Assembly: GCA_048885765.1 (NCBI GenBank)
Contig: JBHLLI010000003.1
Location: 1 to 64,000 of the forward strand
DNA length: 64,000 bases
DNA from: Loki-b32 sp048885765
Lineage (GTDB): Archaea > Asgardarchaeota > Lokiarchaeia > Sigyniarchaeales > SOKP01
Direction: 5' to 3'
The notes below the pieces were generated by a model. That model searched no databases, was not told the DNA's origin, and saw only the letters and a program-made list of their open reading frames with translations. Shown here piece by piece: positions 44,421 through 53,766 of the stretch; positions within the stretch are counted from its first letter, which is position 1, and every line of letters begins with the position of its first letter. Both the position numbers and the translations under genes were made by a program.

Positions 44421-45919
44421 GCGATATATCTTAATAATAGATCCTCGGTATACTTTAAAAATGCGGATAATTCTTTTTTTATCTTGTCCCTTTTCCTTTC
44501 ATCATCAACTAAGAATAAGAAGAACATGATATTATCTTCAATTTGAATTCTTTGAAAAATAATAACTGAGTTAGCTACCTTAAAGACTGCTTCATCTTGC
44601 TTTAAAGCTTTGAACTTATCAAAGATTTTGAAAAGAACGGCGAATTGAGGTGCTGAGACTTCAAATACATTAATTACCTCCGATTTTGGGATTTTGGTTA
44701 ATTGCATTGCCTGGTTACTATAATAGTCAGCAAGTACTAGTCCATCGACACTTAAAAGTTGTGTTAAGTAGGTTTCTGCTATTAATGAAAAATTCTTTAG
44801 ATTATGATTTATTAAATCTCTATTAGGGCTTAACTTTGAGATTCCTGATGAAAAAGCACGTAAGATTGTAAATATCTGAAAAATACTGGTTATATAAATC
44901 TCTAGATGCTGATTCTGGTTAATTTCCCTTAATTTACTTTCAATAAATTCAATATTATTTTGGATTTCTTCATTTTCTAAGATATCTGAGTCCCCTTTTG
45001 ACATTATATAAACTATAGGTGTATCTTGATTGAAATCTTTAAGAACATCTTTTAAATTTTGAAGGTATTCAATACTTTCATCAAATCTAGCTTTGTTTTT
45101 GATATCAATAAAGTAAAACATTAAATCTGCTTCATATAAATATATTTCTGCTTTGTCAATATACTTCTCTCGAAATCGTTTTTGGCCTCCTAAATCCCAT
45201 AGAAAAATTGTTGCACCTAAAGCTTCAATAGATTTAATACTAGCCCCAGCGGTAGGTTTTAACCCAATCAATTTACTATATTTACGATCAACAGATAAAA
45301 GGAAACTAGTTTTACCTGAATCATCTAAACCGGCAAATAAGATTTTCATCTTTCTATGTGTAGTGATTGGAGTAGAGGGACTGTGCTCAATTTCAATTAT
45401 ATTTGAGAGAAGATCTTGAAATTTAGATTCTACTTCTTCACGTGGAGGATATGAATCACTCATTTCTTTATCGAAAATATTAAAAAATTCATAAACTATT
45501 GGTTTAATTCGATTTATATTGTTATATAGAAAACTACGTTTATTTTCTTCAACCAATATTGAAAATGCTGTAGGTACTTGTGTATGATCATCATCAGTTC
45601 TGATAAAATGGAAATATGTGAGTGAAGTAGTTTTGAAATCAGGATAAGGTAGAATAGCAAAATATTGAATTTTTTGAAGATCTTTCTCCTCATAAATAAT
45701 TTTATCGCTAATAAATAGACTTAAGTTTTTTATAGAAATTTGAGTTATATCTCGATAAGATAAAATAAGATCATTTTGGTTTTTCCCATCCATATTAAGT
45801 TCCTTTAATTCTTTCTCGGTAACGTAATTAGGGAAAGTATAAATTGGCGTAGGTCCTAGTTCGCCATATACACTGAATATAAAACCCTTAACTATTGAAG
45901 TTTTAAGTAATTCTTCCAT
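44417..45919 (-). CDS. longin - Arf/Rag-type GTPase - roadblock-like protein (A)
   Basis: This 500-residue protein has an N-terminal longin-like domain (about 5-145, signature GPTPIYTFP), a G domain and a C-terminal roadblock-like domain (about 385-500). G1 is GLDDSGKTS at 197-205, G3 WDLGGQ at 241-246 and G4 has SKGD in place of NKxD. The last module has VDGLVLADYY and the long helix DKIKKELSAFLKYTEDLL. The Arf-type G domain followed by roadblock is the layout of Rag/Gtr GTPases. Altered G4 may weaken guanine specificity. Tail-to-tail with mtrH. Confidence 0.84.
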   Translation of the reverse strand: MEELLKTSIVKGFIFSVYGELGPTPIYTFPNYVTEKELKELNMDGKNQNDLILSYRDITQISIKNLSLFISDKIIYEEKDLQKIQYFAILPYPDFKTTSLTYFHFIRTDDDHTQVPTAFSILVEENKRSFLYNNINRIKPIVYEFFNIFDKEMSDSYPPREEVESKFQDLLSNIIEIEHSPSTPITTHRKMKILFAGLDDSGKTSFLLSVDRKYSKLIGLKPTAGASIKSIEALGATIFLWDLGGQKRFREKYIDKAEIYLYEADLMFYFIDIKNKARFDESIEYLQNLKDVLKDFNQDTPIVYIMSKGDSDILENEEIQNNIEFIESKLREINQNQHLEIYITSIFQIFTILRAFSSGISKLSPNRDLINHNLKNFSLIAETYLTQLLSVDGLVLADYYSNQAMQLTKIPKSEVINVFEVSAPQFAVLFKIFDKFKALKQDEAVFKVANSVIIFQRIQIEDNIMFFLFLVDDERKRDKIKKELSAFLKYTEDLLLRYIA

Positions 45920-46012
45920 TCTACTAGATGAATTATTTTGAATTTTACATATTAAATTTCTTAAATTAATTTAAGTAAAGTTAATTATTAATAGCTTTAT
46001 ATTTAAATATAG

Positions 46013-46975
46013 ATGTTTCTTAAAAAAATCGCCGAAAGCATTAAGAATAACCAGTATATCATAGAAAAAAAAGAAATCAATCCTATTGTACAATATATAG
46101 ATAACCACTCTTTTAAAAGCTCAAAAATTTTTACCGATATTGGAGAAGATGCAGCATCAATAGAAGATAATGACAAATTAGTTTTAGTAACAACAGATAG
46201 AATACGTACCTCATTTATTGAAAATTTTCCTTTTGGAGCAGGATTTAGTTCGATCCTGGTAAGTGTTGATGATATTTACGCATGTGGGGGCACACCTTTA
46301 GCTGCAAGTATTATTATTTCAGTTAAAGATCCTAAATTATGTAATGAAATTTTAATGGGAATTTGTGAAGGTTCAAATAAATTCCAAGTTCCTATTATAA
46401 GGGGCCATACTAATGTTCGAAGTGAGTGCTTCGAGTTAAGTTCTACTATGATTGGTGGAATTAATAAGAGAGATTATATTTCTGCTGGAGGAGCTCAGAT
46501 TAATGATGATGTTTTATTAGTTGTTGATTTTGATGGAAAAATAGGTAAAGCTAGTAAATTATATTATGATACAACCACATTTAAATCGTCAGAAGAAGTT
46601 CTTACAAAAAGAAGAGCTATGAATATTTTAGCAAAGAGACATCTAGCAAACGCTTCAAAGGATGTTTCTAACGGAGGAATTTTTGGGACAATATTACAAA
46701 TGATTAAATATTCAGAAGTTGGGGCTAATATAACTGTTAATGATATTAAAATACCTCAAATTTTGATAGATAGTAATTATGATTTAGAAACTTATATTAA
46801 AATGTATTTAACTACTTCTTTTATAGTATCAACTCCAGAATATAATTCTGATAAAGCAATCAAAGTTTTTAAGGAACAAAAAATGAACGCTCAAGTAATT
46901 GGTAAAATAATAGAGCAAAAGAATCTTTTGAAAATAAACGACGGTAAAAACTCCATTGATGTTATCAAATTTTAA
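46013..46975 (+). CDS. AIR synthase-related (PurM-like) protein
   Basis: The 320-residue protein has the PurM/SelD/ThiL/HypE fold. Motifs are DIGEDAASIEDNDKLVLVTT at the start (ATP-binding N-terminal glycine/aspartate pattern), VSVDDIYACGGTPLAASII, and DVSNGGIFGTILQM in the C-terminal half. The family forms or uses phosphorylated intermediates with ATP; archaeal members include the methanogenesis-marker-type AIR-synthase-related proteins. It does not match PurM, SelD or HypE specifically. The LOG-like gene follows after 36 bases on the same strand. Confidence 0.83.
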   Translation: MFLKKIAESIKNNQYIIEKKEINPIVQYIDNHSFKSSKIFTDIGEDAASIEDNDKLVLVTTDRIRTSFIENFPFGAGFSSILVSVDDIYACGGTPLAASIIISVKDPKLCNEILMGICEGSNKFQVPIIRGHTNVRSECFELSSTMIGGINKRDYISAGGAQINDDVLLVVDFDGKIGKASKLYYDTTTFKSSEEVLTKRRAMNILAKRHLANASKDVSNGGIFGTILQMIKYSEVGANITVNDIKIPQILIDSNYDLETYIKMYLTTSFIVSTPEYNSDKAIKVFKEQKMNAQVIGKIIEQKNLLKINDGKNSIDVIKF

Positions 46976-47011
46976 ATATTTTTAAAATATTCAAATTTAA
47001 AATTAATAAAG

Positions 47012-47587
47012 ATGAGTAGGAATAATATGAGTATTGATTTTAAAAATAAAATTAACGGTGTAGTAAGTGTAATTGGAGCAAGTGAAATTAATGATGATCT
47101 AAGAGAAAAGACTATTGAAATTGGTAGATTAATCGCAAAAAATAACTATGCTATAGTGTGTGGTGGTCTTTCAGGCGTAATGGAGGCAGTTTGCAAAGGC
47201 GCTAAAAAAGAGGGGGGTTTTACTATAGGTATAATTCCTTCTGCAGAGAAAACAATGGCTAATAAATACGTAGATTTAGTTATTCCTGTTCCCTTTTCGC
47301 AAGCGAGAAACATTATTGTCGTTCTGACAGGTGATGTCTGTTTAGCAATAAGTGGTAAAGCTGGTACTTTGTCTGAAATTTCATTTGCTTGGATATATCT
47401 AAAACCAATTGTAGCATTGACAGATGTGGATGGTTGGTCCTCAAAAGTTGCCAATCAAAAATTAGATGACCGAAGATCTGATATGATTTATGGCGTAAAA
47501 ACCCCTCAAGAGGCTATAGAGAAAATAAACTTTCTTTTTAAAGATAGAAGAAAGCAAGATGATATTAGTCTATCGAATAATTTCTAA
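47012..47587 (+). CDS. SLOG/LOG-like protein (TIGR00725 type)
   Basis: The 191-residue Rossmann-like protein has VVSVIGASEINDDLREKTIE, the GGLSGVMEAVCKGAKKEGG glycine-rich nucleotide-binding loop and SGKAGTLSEISFAWIYLKPI, the PGGxGTxxE-like motif (here SGKAGTLSE). This is the pattern of TIGR00725-like proteins related to cytokinin-activating/LOG phosphoribohydrolases. Enzymatic activity is not proven for this branch. It is 36 bases after the AIR-synthase-like gene, so they are probably one operon. It overlaps the convergent methyltransferase by 4 bases. Start M1 or M6. Confidence 0.82.
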   Translation: MSRNNMSIDFKNKINGVVSVIGASEINDDLREKTIEIGRLIAKNNYAIVCGGLSGVMEAVCKGAKKEGGFTIGIIPSAEKTMANKYVDLVIPVPFSQARNIIVVLTGDVCLAISGKAGTLSEISFAWIYLKPIVALTDVDGWSSKVANQKLDDRRSDMIYGVKTPQEAIEKINFLFKDRRKQDDISLSNNF

Positions 47588-48339
47588 ATTTTCTGCAGCC
47601 TTAGAAAAAAATATTCCTCCTCTACCTTTTGATTTACCGTTTTAAAACCTATTTCTTGTAATAATTCAATAAAATAACCAATATCTTGTTCTTTATTCCA
47701 GCGTGTGCCATAACCTGTAATTATTTCTTTATTTTTGATTTGAATTTTCATTAAAATTGCAAACAAATCTTTCTTCTTATCTATTTTTTTAGTTATAATT
47801 GGATCCCATATTAAAAATTCTCCCTCTTCTTTTAGTACTCGAAAAACTTCCTTAAATATAGTTTTATGATCATTTTTAGGCATATACATAATTGAGAAAA
47901 ACGCAGTTATAGTATCAAATGTATTATCAAGAAATTTTAAATCCTTCGCATCCATAATGATTTTAAGGCTCTCATTATCTCCTGCTTCAAGAGCTTCTTC
48001 GAGTTCACTTTTTCTAAAATCGATTGAAACGACATTGAGGCCTTTCAATTGCCCTATTATACCCTCTCCTCCACCACCTATATCTAAAATCCTTCCTTTG
48101 AAATTATAGTCATTAAGATTAATTTCTTGAGGGTGAGTAAAATAATAATTTGTTCCTTCCTTTTGATTAACAAAATCTACAATATCTTCTTTTGTAGCAT
48201 ACCATTTTTCTTCAATTTTTATGCCTTTTAACTCTCCAGATTCAAAATAGATCTCGATACTTTCCTCAGTTTCTCCGCTTGTGAACATTTTTTCTATATC
48301 CAAAACATCATAATATTTGACTTTGTTTATTTCCCGCAT
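47584..48339 (-). CDS. SAM-dependent methyltransferase with N-terminal helical domain
   Basis: This 251-residue protein has residues 1-70 resembling a small DNA- or ligand-binding helical domain (VLDIEKMFTSGETEESIEIY, KWYATKEDIVDFVNQK), followed by a class I methyltransferase (ILDIGGGGEGIIGQL; VSIDFRKSELEEAL; DTITAFFSIMYMP; VLKEEGEFLIWDP). The N-terminal part looks like an excisionase/MerR-like HTH that is often fused to such enzymes. Substrate unknown. Tail-to-tail with the LOG-like gene; the GTPase gene at 48501 is divergent. Confidence 0.8.
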   Translation of the reverse strand: MREINKVKYYDVLDIEKMFTSGETEESIEIYFESGELKGIKIEEKWYATKEDIVDFVNQKEGTNYYFTHPQEINLNDYNFKGRILDIGGGGEGIIGQLKGLNVVSIDFRKSELEEALEAGDNESLKIIMDAKDLKFLDNTFDTITAFFSIMYMPKNDHKTIFKEVFRVLKEEGEFLIWDPIITKKIDKKKDLFAILMKIQIKNKEIITGYGTRWNKEQDIGYFIELLQEIGFKTVNQKVEEEYFFLRLQKI

Positions 48340-48450
48340 AATATTTCTAAAAACGGGAGTATTATTAGTTTTATTATTTCTTTACAATTTAGTTTATAAT
48401 GCAAAATCTAAATAAGGAATGCTATAATTTTTTATCTTACAAAAAGAATA

Positions 48451-48460
48451 TATTTATATA
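48451..48460 (+). promoter_or_regulatory. TATA box for the GTPase at 48501
   Basis: TATTTATATA is followed about 25 bases later by a leader containing AGGTGA (48486-48491), a Shine-Dalgarno sequence placed before the GTG start. This leader-bearing gene contrasts with the leaderless ones above. Confidence 0.45.
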
Positions 48461-48500
48461 CCAATTACTTTTATAACCTTAAAGTAGGTGAAATTTAACT

Positions 48501-49466
48501 GTGGAAAAAAATATAAAGCAATCCATTCTTTATTTGAAAAAGGAAGAACCGCCTAAACCAGAAGTCTCAAAGATTATGTTCACGGGGCTCGACGACGCAG
48601 GAAAAACTAGCATAATTCTCTCACTTCAAAGAGAATTTTCAAAAATTGCAATCTTATCTCCTACAAGAGGTGCTCAAAGAAGAGTCTTTGATTTTCTGGG
48701 AAAAGAAATAGCAGAATGGGATTTAGGGGGTCAACTGGCTTATCGAATAGCTTATCTAAAAAACCCTGGTAAATATTTTGAAGGTACAGAAATTGCAATA
48801 TATGTAATTGATATTCAAAATAAGCAAAGAATTGCTGAAGCGATAAGTTACTTTAAGGATGTTATCGAACAGTTTAAAAAATTGGATATTGAACCTCCAA
48901 TATATGTATTTCTACATAAATATGATCCTGCCCTTAGACGAAGTGCTCAAAATGAGATGGAAGCAGTAGTAATTGATTTAAAAGATAAATTAAGAGCTAC
49001 CAAGTATAAAGAAATTTATTATTATGAAACATCCATTTATGATTTTGGCTCAATTATTGCTGCTATGTCTGAAATATTATTAAGCTTATATCCCAAATCA
49101 GAATTGATAGAAAAGACAATTGTTGAGTTTGCTAAAAAAGTAGAATCAGAAGGCGTTGTTGTAATTGATGATAATTCCTTAATCATTGGTTCTTACTATA
49201 AGGATGATGAAACGAGGCACCTACTAACAGCTAGTACGCCATATTTTCTCACACTTAATGATTCATTTCAATATACTGGAGTAGAAGAACGATATGAGAA
49301 TCGGATGATTGTCCAGCGTTTTGGGAAGAATTTCATTTTCAAACAAATTACATTAAAGAAAGAATCGACTCCATATTATTTATTACTACTCAAGGAAGAT
49401 CCCGTATTTCATAAAGAAGATCTCGAATCTTTTGCAAATTTACTTAAAGAAATTCTGTATAAATAA
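48501..49466 (+). CDS. Rag/Gtr-like GTPase with C-terminal roadblock-like domain
   Basis: The 321-residue protein starts (GTG, AGGTGA Shine-Dalgarno) almost directly with the G domain. G1 is GLDDAGKTS at 29-37, G3 WDLGGQ at 73-78, and G4 HKYD, the HKxD variant typical of Rag/Gtr GTPases. The C-terminal 100 residues (EGVVVIDDNSLIIGSYYKDD, ending EDLESFANLLKEILYK) match the roadblock-like end of the larger GTPases at 44417 and 53767. There is no longin domain. Rag-type proteins form heterodimers through that domain; possible partners are the two larger GTPases. The zinc-ribbon/roadblock gene follows 188 bases further on. Confidence 0.84.
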   Translation: MEKNIKQSILYLKKEEPPKPEVSKIMFTGLDDAGKTSIILSLQREFSKIAILSPTRGAQRRVFDFLGKEIAEWDLGGQLAYRIAYLKNPGKYFEGTEIAIYVIDIQNKQRIAEAISYFKDVIEQFKKLDIEPPIYVFLHKYDPALRRSAQNEMEAVVIDLKDKLRATKYKEIYYYETSIYDFGSIIAAMSEILLSLYPKSELIEKTIVEFAKKVESEGVVVIDDNSLIIGSYYKDDETRHLLTASTPYFLTLNDSFQYTGVEERYENRMIVQRFGKNFIFKQITLKKESTPYYLLLLKEDPVFHKEDLESFANLLKEILYK

Positions 49467-49654
49467 GAGGATAGAAAATTCTATAATTCTGATTGAATAC
49501 TGTGTATCTTGATTTTCTTATTACTAACATTAATAAAATCAGATTTGTACTTATATTTTATAGAATAAAACAAATAAAAATATAATCTAACTTTGATTAT
49601 AATAGAATTGAATGAAGATATTGCTCAAATTACCTAAATAGCGGAGATAGTATA

Positions 49655-50725
49655 TTGATTATATGCCAAAATTGTGGAACTACAAATAATGAAGCAATTA
49701 CTACTACTTGTAGGACATGTGGGGCGCTATTACCTGTAAGTTCTAAGAGTTCAAGATCGAAAAGAATCAAAACCGAAAAAAAGAACAAAGAAAAGCAGAA
49801 GTCTACTGAGCAACTACAAACTAGATCCGTTGGATCAAAAGATGTTAAAGAAGAGAAATTGGAGCTCCAGGAAATCCCTACTGAAGATCCTATTATAGAT
49901 AAAGAAGTGGATTTACAGGAGATTCCGAAATCTTCTTTTGACGATGTTGATATCAAAATTCCTCCGAATAAAGAACAAGAACTTGAAGTCCCGAAGAAAG
50001 ATGTTCTACAAGAAATTCCCGCTCAACCCTACAGAAGTTCTATTATGGAAGCAAGAAAAAGTTTTCAACCACCTTCATATAATACAAATACAATATCTGA
50101 TGCGTTTTCTGAACTTAAAAGTTCGGTTTTAGACGAAGAAGAGAAAAAGCAAATAGTTCCAATATCACCAAAGCCTTTAGAAACTACTGATAGTAATGTA
50201 GCTGCTTTAAAACAAAAGGCATTAGAAAAAGATATGACTAAAGTATTAAGTTTCCTTTCTAAAAAAATTTCAGTTAAGAAGCTAGAGATTCCCGAATCTA
50301 AATCAACCGAAGAAATCAAAGATAAAGAAGTTATACCTCCTTCAAGCATGAATGATATTTTAAAACAATTAATTAGATTAGATTTAAATATTGAAGCTTC
50401 CGCAATTATTAAGACTGATGGAACAATATTAGCATCAGCAATATCAGGTCGAATCTCTGATTCTTTATTTGCTACCATAGGAGTGAATCTTTCAATGATG
50501 GGTTCGGATATTATTGAAGGCTTAGACGCAGGTAAATTAAGATCTATTTCCGTTCGTGGTTCAGAAGGTATTTTGGATCTTGCCCCTATAGACAAAGATA
50601 ATCCTAGTGTTAAAGATATGATTTTGGTAATACTAAGTCATCCAAAAACTAAAAGTGGAATAATTTCATTTGCAGTAAATATTGTTAAGAAACAACTAAA
50701 AGAATATTTAGGGATCCAAAAGTGA
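49655..50725 (+). CDS. zinc ribbon - LQEIP repeats - roadblock/LC7 protein
   Basis: The 356-residue protein starts (TTG, with GGAG 9 bases before) with a zinc ribbon, C4-x2-C7 and C19-x2-C22. A basic, then acidic disordered linker follows. LQEIP occurs three times there, at 71-75, 87-91 and 118-122. A roadblock/LC7 domain occupies about 237-350 (MNDILKQLIRLDLNIEASAI, TDGTILASAISG). Roadblock proteins are small GTPase partners (Ragulator, MglB). Since GTPase genes lie on both sides, it may be a scaffold that binds several copies of a partner through LQEIP. Confidence 0.82.
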   Translation: MIICQNCGTTNNEAITTTCRTCGALLPVSSKSSRSKRIKTEKKNKEKQKSTEQLQTRSVGSKDVKEEKLELQEIPTEDPIIDKEVDLQEIPKSSFDDVDIKIPPNKEQELEVPKKDVLQEIPAQPYRSSIMEARKSFQPPSYNTNTISDAFSELKSSVLDEEEKKQIVPISPKPLETTDSNVAALKQKALEKDMTKVLSFLSKKISVKKLEIPESKSTEEIKDKEVIPPSSMNDILKQLIRLDLNIEASAIIKTDGTILASAISGRISDSLFATIGVNLSMMGSDIIEGLDAGKLRSISVRGSEGILDLAPIDKDNPSVKDMILVILSHPKTKSGIISFAVNIVKKQLKEYLGIQK

Positions 50726-50758
50726 AAAACAATTTGAATTAACCAAGAAAACTTGAAT

Positions 50759-51553
50759 TCAAAATAACTTTTTTTGTATAATAATTTTGTTAATCTTGAC
50801 AGTTTTAAAATAAATTAAGTTTTTATTCAATTCTTGCAGAAAAGAATTCAATTCATATATAGAAACAAGAGGGATTTGATTACTATTAAATTTAAAGCTA
50901 TTATCTTCCAAGGTAACCATCATTGGAATTACTAAAAGAGGTAATCGGTTTTTTAGGTTTGTTTTCGTATTTAATAAACATTGGATAATTCGTGAAAAGG
51001 CCTCAGGATTTTTTTTCAATGCAATAGCCCTTCTATATTGCAGATCTGCCGCGTTATTGAGAGCACTAAAAGAATCTTTCCGTTTCCACTGTTTCGCATC
51101 AATTAGTAATACATACTTTAAGTATATACCTATAATATCAATTTCATATCTCTTTTGAGCAGTAATAGATTTATAATTAGATTTATCTGAAAATCTGAAG
51201 TTTTTTATAGTAAAGTAATTATTTCTACAAAGAATCTCACCAATTAATCCCTCAAATGCATTATAATTCAACAATTCAGATAAAGTCCTAATATCATACT
51301 TCAAAATATTAATCGTATCTATTATAAACAGAATTTTATTTATTACTATATAATCTTGGTAATTTCCCTTTTGAAGTGAAATAAAATCAAAATTAAATAT
51401 ATAGTCTCTTATTTCAGATTCAGTAGAATTATTGAAGCAAGGAATATCAGACACATTACACCACACTTCGATAATATCTGTATTTGTATGTTTTAAAATA
51501 TTATAGATTTGATTATAAAACTGCTTTAGCGTATTATGAAATTTGATATTCAT
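50759..51553 (-). CDS. PD-(D/E)XK nuclease-like protein
   Basis: The 264-residue protein has a likely restriction-endonuclease-type core: Glu106 in FEGLIGEIL, Asp139 in RYEIDIIG and DAK at 152-154 in VLLIDAKQWK. This is the E-D-(D/E)xK pattern of archaeal endonuclease-like proteins. Residues 1-100 have no known domain. No methyltransferase or helicase is next to it, so restriction is not indicated; a repair or housekeeping role is equally possible. It is convergent with the roadblock gene. Confidence 0.72.
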   Translation of the reverse strand: MNIKFHNTLKQFYNQIYNILKHTNTDIIEVWCNVSDIPCFNNSTESEIRDYIFNFDFISLQKGNYQDYIVINKILFIIDTINILKYDIRTLSELLNYNAFEGLIGEILCRNNYFTIKNFRFSDKSNYKSITAQKRYEIDIIGIYLKYVLLIDAKQWKRKDSFSALNNAADLQYRRAIALKKNPEAFSRIIQCLLNTKTNLKNRLPLLVIPMMVTLEDNSFKFNSNQIPLVSIYELNSFLQELNKNLIYFKTVKINKIIIQKKLF

Positions 51554-51828
51554 AACTATAATTTGATTAACTTAGTAAAATAACATAGTGAGACTAAAAG
51601 AATTCTAATGAATTACAGAGAAGTGAAAATTAGGGCATTTTTTAATAGTTAATATAATAGAAATCATTAATAATAAGCGATATAAATTTGAGTATGAATA
51701 TTTATCAAATCGAAAAATTAATTTATATGAATTTAATCAGTTAATAATTTTTTTTTTTAATCCGTCAAGATATAGTATCTCAATGTAAATTTTCTAAAAT
51801 CGAATTAAAACGCACTTAAGGAATAATT

Positions 51829-53631
51829 ATGGATTTATTACCAAAAGTATTTAGAACTGAAGGGAAAATAGCAGAATTTGACCCATCTAAGATTTTTGAA
51901 AGTATCTTAAAAGAAACGGGAATGAGTGAAAAAGATACTAAACACATAACTGAATTAGTTGTTAGAAGGATCATAAGTTCAGGGATTAAATTTCTCTCTG
52001 GACCTCATATTAGGGAAATTGTATGTTCAATTCTTTCAGAAGAGCATTTTGAGAATGAACGTAAATTATATACAAGAATAGGAATGCCATTAATGGATTA
52101 TGAAGAAATACTAGAAATTGGACCAAGAAATAAGCAGGAGAACTGGATAAATCCAGAAAAAATACATCATTGGGCTGCAAATCAAATCGCTGAAGAATAT
52201 GCTCACTTGAGAATCTTAAAAAACGAGGAATCAAAAGCCCATCTATCAGGTGATATCCATATAAATGGATTGCATTATTTTGTTTTAAGACCATGTAGCC
52301 AAATTTGGGACCCTCGACTTATTTTAAGATATGGATTTCCTCCTATTAAAGAATTAAATAGATATTTTAAATATAAACCTGCTAATTCTCTTAAATCTGC
52401 GTTTTTTCAACTTAATAAATGGCTAGAACTGGTACAAAGTGAGTTTTATGGAACCCAAGGTTTACATTTTATAAGTAATTTCTTAGGACCATATTTAGAA
52501 AATCTTCCAGAACAAGAAATTATTAAAGAAATTCAAGGTTTCATTTATGGAAATAATATTTTACCTTTAATAATCGGACGAGGATTATCTCCCTTATCAA
52601 TTCAAACATCGTTTTGTGCTTTCAATGAACTTAAAGACGCTCCTGCTATAATTTCAGGGGGTAAAATCAATAAAATTTATGGAAATTATCATGACCAATG
52701 TACTCAGTTTTTTAAAGCCTTGCTACTAAGTTATAAAGAGATTATACAGAAATATCCATTTCTTTCCTTACCAAAACTAAACATATTAATCAATGAGAAT
52801 TTCATAAATTTTATCGAAGATATTTTTCCAAACATTTGGAATGAAAATAAATTAATAGATTCTATATATTTCTCAAATCTTCTCTCAAATTCTCATTTTT
52901 TCAAAAAACTTGAATTTTCTTCTAAAAAAAAATACCTTAATTATGGTATACTTCAAAATATAAGTTTAAATTTACCCCGATATGCATATATATCTAAAGA
53001 CGAGGATAAGTTCTTAGAGTTATTAAGATCTAAGTTAAATTTATGCTCAAATATTTTGTTAAAAAAATATGGTATAATAAAGAAAAGAATAAATTCAAAA
53101 CACTTACCTTTTTGCGGAACCATTATCAATGGAAAGAGCATCTTCCAATTTGAAAACCAAGGGTTATCAATAAGCCTAATAGGACTAAATGAAGCGATAA
53201 AATATTTAACTAATTATCACCTTCATGAAAACTTAGAAATTGTTGAATTTGGTAAAAAAATTTTAAAAGATATTAATCAAGTTTGTTTTGCATTATCAGA
53301 AAGCCATAACCTTCATTTTATATTGAGTGAAAACCTTTCTGTTAGAGCTTTAAAAAGATTTTCTCTATTAGATTCAAAAAATTTTCCAAAAGAAGTAAAA
53401 ATGGTAACAGATAATAATTATACAAACTCTGTTCATTTCCGTGAAGATATAGATATTGACTTATTAGAAAGAGTGAAAGTTCAAGAAGCTTTTCATGAAT
53501 ATATACATGAGGGAGCTATAACCTATATATCCTTAAAGGAGTTAAAAAATAGTGAAGTTACTATTAAAGATTTCTTAACTAAAATTTCTAAAGATTCATT
53601 GATTTCAAATTTAAAATTTATCCTTAAATAA
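51829..53631 (+). CDS. degenerate anaerobic ribonucleotide reductase (NrdD-like), no radical domain
   Basis: The 600-residue protein has an N-terminal ATP-cone (residues 5-90, VFRTEGKIAEFDPSKIF). An NrdD barrel follows, with AHLSGDIHINGLHYF, SEFYGTQG in place of the SGGQS motif, and ISLNLPRYAYIS. The finger-loop region before NLPR (about 360-370, FSSKKK) has no cysteine; functional NrdD has the thiyl cysteine there. The sequence ends after EAFHEYIHEGAITYISL. The four-cysteine zinc site and the glycyl-radical RVxGY loop are absent, and the following 130 bases do not encode them in any frame. It cannot reduce ribonucleotides as it stands. Confidence 0.78.
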   Translation: MDLLPKVFRTEGKIAEFDPSKIFESILKETGMSEKDTKHITELVVRRIISSGIKFLSGPHIREIVCSILSEEHFENERKLYTRIGMPLMDYEEILEIGPRNKQENWINPEKIHHWAANQIAEEYAHLRILKNEESKAHLSGDIHINGLHYFVLRPCSQIWDPRLILRYGFPPIKELNRYFKYKPANSLKSAFFQLNKWLELVQSEFYGTQGLHFISNFLGPYLENLPEQEIIKEIQGFIYGNNILPLIIGRGLSPLSIQTSFCAFNELKDAPAIISGGKINKIYGNYHDQCTQFFKALLLSYKEIIQKYPFLSLPKLNILINENFINFIEDIFPNIWNENKLIDSIYFSNLLSNSHFFKKLEFSSKKKYLNYGILQNISLNLPRYAYISKDEDKFLELLRSKLNLCSNILLKKYGIIKKRINSKHLPFCGTIINGKSIFQFENQGLSISLIGLNEAIKYLTNYHLHENLEIVEFGKKILKDINQVCFALSESHNLHFILSENLSVRALKRFSLLDSKNFPKEVKMVTDNNYTNSVHFREDIDIDLLERVKVQEAFHEYIHEGAITYISLKELKNSEVTIKDFLTKISKDSLISNLKFILK

Positions 53632-53766
53632 ATCAAATAGTTCAGTAAAAAAAGTATTTAATAAGAATGACTTTTTTGATAATAGTAAAGTGATATTAGG
53701 ATTTTATAATATTTTAAAATTATAAACCTATAGAACCTTAATAAGTCATAATATGTAAAAATAAAT

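Noticed and set aside
50759..51553. restriction-modification system
   Set aside because: No DNA methyltransferase or specificity subunit next to the nuclease; the methyltransferases in the window are small-molecule or tRNA types.
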